Source: Corynebacterium aquilae DSM 44791 (GTDB taxonomy: Bacteria; Actinomycetota; Actinomycetes; Mycobacteriales; Mycobacteriaceae). Taken from it: DNA of 64,000 nucleotides. The notes beneath the pieces are model-generated. The model did no database searches, was not told the origin of the DNA, and saw only the letters and a list, made by a program, of their open reading frames with translations. Position 1 is the stretch's first letter. Each line of letters begins with the position of its first letter. The stretch is taken from the NCBI RefSeq assembly GCF_001941445.1, contig NZ_CP009245.1:271992-335991 (forward strand), in the 5' to 3' direction. Shown here piece by piece: positions 61,503 through 64,000 of the stretch. Made by a program: the position numbers and the translations under genes.

Positions 61503-63089
61503 GTGATCCTCCGCTACCTCAAACTCGGTTGGCGCTGGCTGACCTCCATGCGCACGGCCCTGGTCTTGCTGTTTCTGCTGGCCCTCGGGGCTATTCCCGG
61601 GGCGCTGCTTCCGCAACGCTCCCTGAACCAAACCAAGGTTCAGGAGTTCATCGACAACAACGGCAAGATTGCGGAAATCTACGATCGGCTGCAGCTGTTC
61701 GACGTGTTTTCCTCCCAGTGGTTCACCGCGATCTATGTGCTGTTGTTCATTTCCTTGATCGGCTGCATCATTCCGCGTTCGGTGGAGCACTACCGTGCGT
61801 GGCGTTCGCCGGCGGTCAAGGCGCCGAAAAACTTTGCGCGTTTGCCGCACCACACCCGCGGCAAGTTGCCAGAAGGGGTGGACGCTAAGGCTTTCATTGA
61901 GGATGCTGCCCGCGGGTTGAAGGGGTGGAAGAAGACCATCAGCACCCCGGAGGATGACCGCGATGGTGCGTTCTCGCTGAGCGCCGAGAAGGGCTACACC
62001 CGCGAATTGGGTAACTTGGTGTTCCACCTGGGAATCGTGGGCATTCTCGCCAGCATGGGTTTGGGCAAGCTGGTGTATTACGAAGGCCAGGTCATTGTGG
62101 TTGCTGGTGCGGGCAACTCCCAGTTCTGTAACACTGCTGTGGCCAACTATGACGACATTCGGGCGGGTGCGTTGTTTGATGGCACGAACCTCACCCCGTT
62201 TTGTGTGGACGTGCATGATTTCAAGGCGGATTATCTGCCTAATGGTCAGGCGGAGCAGTTTAACTCCCATATTTCTTATGCTTCTGGGGATCATGTTTTC
62301 GCCCCCGTTGAGCAGTGGAATACCTATGATTTGCGGGTGAATCATCCGTTGCGTCTGGATGGCGATCGGATTTATTTGCAGGGCCATGGTTTCGCGCCGA
62401 CGGTGACGGTGACGTGGCCTGATGGGGAGTCTCGCACTCAGACCATTCAGTTCCGCCCGGATGATGCGACGACGTTTTTGTCCAGTGGTGTGTTGCGTTT
62501 TGATCCGCCGGCCGGGATGTTCCCGGATCCGTATGAGCGGCGCCAGAACCAGTTGGCTATTCAGGGTTTGTTTGCCCCGACGGCCCAGTTCACGGGGGAG
62601 AAGGGCGCGTTGTTGACATCGGTGTACCCGGCGATGACGAATCCGGCGTTAGCGGTCGATATTTATCGCGGTGACGTGGGGCTTGATAGCGGTAAGGGGC
62701 AGAACATTTTTGCCCTGGATATGGCGCAGCTGCATTCGGGTGCGTTGCAAAAAATTGATCGCGTGAATCTGACCAAGGGCCAATCGGTGACCTTGGATGA
62801 TGGCACGGTGGTCACTTTTGATGGGGCGAAGGAGTTCGTGAATTTGCAGATCAGCCACGACCCCACCCAGGTGTGGGTGTTGCTTGCTTCCTTGGCGATG
62901 GTGGGTGGTTTGGTGACCTCTGTGGTGATTAAGCGCCGCCGTATCTTTGTTCGCGCCTACCCTGATGGCAGCTTTGCGATGGGTGGTTTGTCGCGTACTG
63001 ACGCTGCCGGCTGGGGTGAGGAATTCGAACGTCTCGCTTCTCAGATTTCTGGGGTAGAGTCCCACAACGAACAACCCACCGAAAAGTAG
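61503..63089 (+). CDS. resB: Cytochrome c synthase subunit ResB (Ccs1)
   Basis: The 528-residue product shows the ResB layout: helices at about 18-37 (TALVLLFLLALGAIPGALLP), 79-99 and 170-190, a large extracytoplasmic domain and a last helix near 460-480 (VWVLLASLAMVGGLVTSVVI). It forms the system II synthase with CcsA, which carries haem out and attaches it to apocytochrome c. GTG 61503 has no strong ribosome site; 54 bases separate it from ccdA. Confidence 0.94.
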   Translation: MILRYLKLGWRWLTSMRTALVLLFLLALGAIPGALLPQRSLNQTKVQEFIDNNGKIAEIYDRLQLFDVFSSQWFTAIYVLLFISLIGCIIPRSVEHYRAWRSPAVKAPKNFARLPHHTRGKLPEGVDAKAFIEDAARGLKGWKKTISTPEDDRDGAFSLSAEKGYTRELGNLVFHLGIVGILASMGLGKLVYYEGQVIVVAGAGNSQFCNTAVANYDDIRAGALFDGTNLTPFCVDVHDFKADYLPNGQAEQFNSHISYASGDHVFAPVEQWNTYDLRVNHPLRLDGDRIYLQGHGFAPTVTVTWPDGESRTQTIQFRPDDATTFLSSGVLRFDPPAGMFPDPYERRQNQLAIQGLFAPTAQFTGEKGALLTSVYPAMTNPALAVDIYRGDVGLDSGKGQNIFALDMAQLHSGALQKIDRVNLTKGQSVTLDDGTVVTFDGAKEFVNLQISHDPTQVWVLLASLAMVGGLVTSVVIKRRRIFVRAYPDGSFAMGGLSRTDAAGWGEEFERLASQISGVESHNEQPTEK

Positions 63090-63104
63090 GGGAAAAGAGT
63101 TACC

Positions 63105-64000
63105 GTGCCCGTCGATACTAATCTGGCGAACTTTTCAGACCTGGCGTATCGCACTGCGATCGTCATTTATGCCTTGGCGATGGTGCTGAGCGTTATTTAT
63201 TACATGCGCAGTGCCGCCGCGATTGAGGCGAAAAACCACGGCAAGGACGCCAGTGCTATTGAGGCGAAGGCGAATAAGTTTGCCGGCATGACCCAGTCGT
63301 TGGTGTGGTTGGGCATTATTGTCCACGCCGCGTCGGTGGTGTTGCGTGGGATGTCTGTCAGTCGTTTCCCGTGGGGCAACTTGTACGAGTACATCTCGTT
63401 GACGATGCTGTTGTCGATGGCGGTGGCGGCCGTGATTTTTGCGCGTTCCAGTTTCCGCATCCTGTGGGCGTGGGTGTTGGGCCCGGTTATTTTGTTGATG
63501 TTTTATGGCGGCACGAAGCTGTATGCGGAGTCCGCGCCGGTGGTGCCTGCGCTGCGTTCTTTCTGGTTGCCGGTGCACGTGTCGATCATTTCGATTGGTT
63601 CCGGCTTGGGTTTGGTGTCCTCGGTGGCCAGCATTTTGTTCATTATGCGTAGCTCCTCGAATGCCAAGATGAAGAAGTTCACTGCGCCTTTGCCGACGGC
63701 GGAGAAGTTGGATGCGATTGCCTACCGTACTGCGGTGGCGACGTTGCCGGTGTTTGGTGTGGGCATCATTTTGGGGGCGATTTGGGCGGAGGCCGCGTGG
63801 GGTCGTTTCTGGGGTTTTGATCCGAAGGAAACGATGGCCTTGGTGACGTGGTTGCTGTATGCGGCTTATCTGCATGCCCGCGCCACGACTGGCTGGAAGA
63901 AGACTACGGTTGCGTGGATCAATGTGTTGGCTTTTGTTGGCATGTTGTTTAACTTGTTGCCGGTGAATCTGTTTGTGTCCAGTCTGCATTCTTACGCTGG
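63105..64000 (+). CDS. ccsA: Cytochrome c synthase subunit CcsA/ResC (3' end missing)
   Basis: The frame opens at GTG 63105 (ggggaaaagag upstream), 15 bases after resB, and is still open at the window end (298 codons). It has about seven or eight helices and the haem-handling WWD domain WGRFWGFDPKETMALVTWLL. The last residues (VNLFVSSLHSYAG) match the C-terminal end of the family, so little is missing. Known role: haem export and ligation with ResB. Confidence 0.94.
   Translation, partial: MPVDTNLANFSDLAYRTAIVIYALAMVLSVIYYMRSAAAIEAKNHGKDASAIEAKANKFAGMTQSLVWLGIIVHAASVVLRGMSVSRFPWGNLYEYISLTMLLSMAVAAVIFARSSFRILWAWVLGPVILLMFYGGTKLYAESAPVVPALRSFWLPVHVSIISIGSGLGLVSSVASILFIMRSSSNAKMKKFTAPLPTAEKLDAIAYRTAVATLPVFGVGIILGAIWAEAAWGRFWGFDPKETMALVTWLLYAAYLHARATTGWKKTTVAWINVLAFVGMLFNLLPVNLFVSSLHSYA

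Noticed and set aside
1..64000. tRNA, rRNA or CRISPR features
   Set aside because: I looked for tRNA-like arms in the intergenic regions and for regularly spaced repeats and found none that I can support by eye.

Overview
The window comes from a GC-rich, mycolic-acid-type actinobacterium, almost certainly a Corynebacterium. The evidence is a conserved chromosomal gene order: mycothiol glycosyltransferase mshA, gpmA, senX3-regX3, a divergent Rv0495c-type gene and ppx, an Rv0497-type membrane protein, proC, an excisionase-like HTH protein, the 33-residue ribosomal protein bS22, a SerB1-type HAD phosphatase, a glutaredoxin-like protein, then the heme genes hemA-hemC-hemD-hemB-x-hemE-hemY-hemL and a system II cytochrome c maturation operon. 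No tRNA, rRNA or CRISPR array was recognised.

Bases 1-11660 form an accessory island with looser, more AT-rich codon use over most of its length. It starts inside a membrane-anchored Hsp70-like ATPase and ends with a second complete copy. Between them lie an operon of unexported acidic proteins (a DxDGDG-repeat protein, a C39-like cysteine peptidase, a very Asp-rich protein) ending in an ECF sigma factor, a YbjQ-type gene on the other strand, and two paralogous lipoprotein genes. The second lipoprotein gene is split in its signal peptide by an IS256-family element with a clean 8-bp target duplication. The acidic operon and the lipoprotein operon share a near-identical promoter (ACCTTTCGGC, 10 bases, CGTC), which suggests that the ECF factor drives both. 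This is the best candidate in the window for an undescribed system: an envelope sensing or secretion device built from membrane Hsp70s, lipoproteins and a dedicated sigma factor.

Bases 11660-15690 hold an AspT/YidE-type transporter, a DUF4862-like protein and small membrane proteins. Bases 15690-30800 are an aromatic catabolic island. The minus-strand operon hpaG-gntR-hpaE-hpaD-hpaH-hpaI performs meta-cleavage of homoprotocatechuate. Divergently there are an MHS-type transporter, a single-component FAD phenol hydroxylase, an AraC-type regulator, an aldehyde dehydrogenase and a ThDP-dependent 2-keto acid decarboxylase. Together they outline a route from aromatic 2-keto acids (from tyrosine or phenylalanine) through arylacetaldehyde and hydroxyphenylacetate to homoprotocatechuate and central metabolism. 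HpaG is unusual, a FAH domain fused to an RraA-like domain, and no hpaF is visible.

Bases 30800-37700 carry a sialidase without signal peptide, a short-chain dehydrogenase, two hypothetical proteins and an acyl-CoA ligase. From 37850 to the end is core genome: mycothiol, phosphate sensing, polyphosphate/ppGpp metabolism, proline and heme synthesis, and cytochrome c assembly. Notable departures there are a SenX3 without transmembrane helices and a histidine-phosphatase homologue lacking its catalytic RHG motif. The last gene (ccsA/ccsB) runs off the window end.
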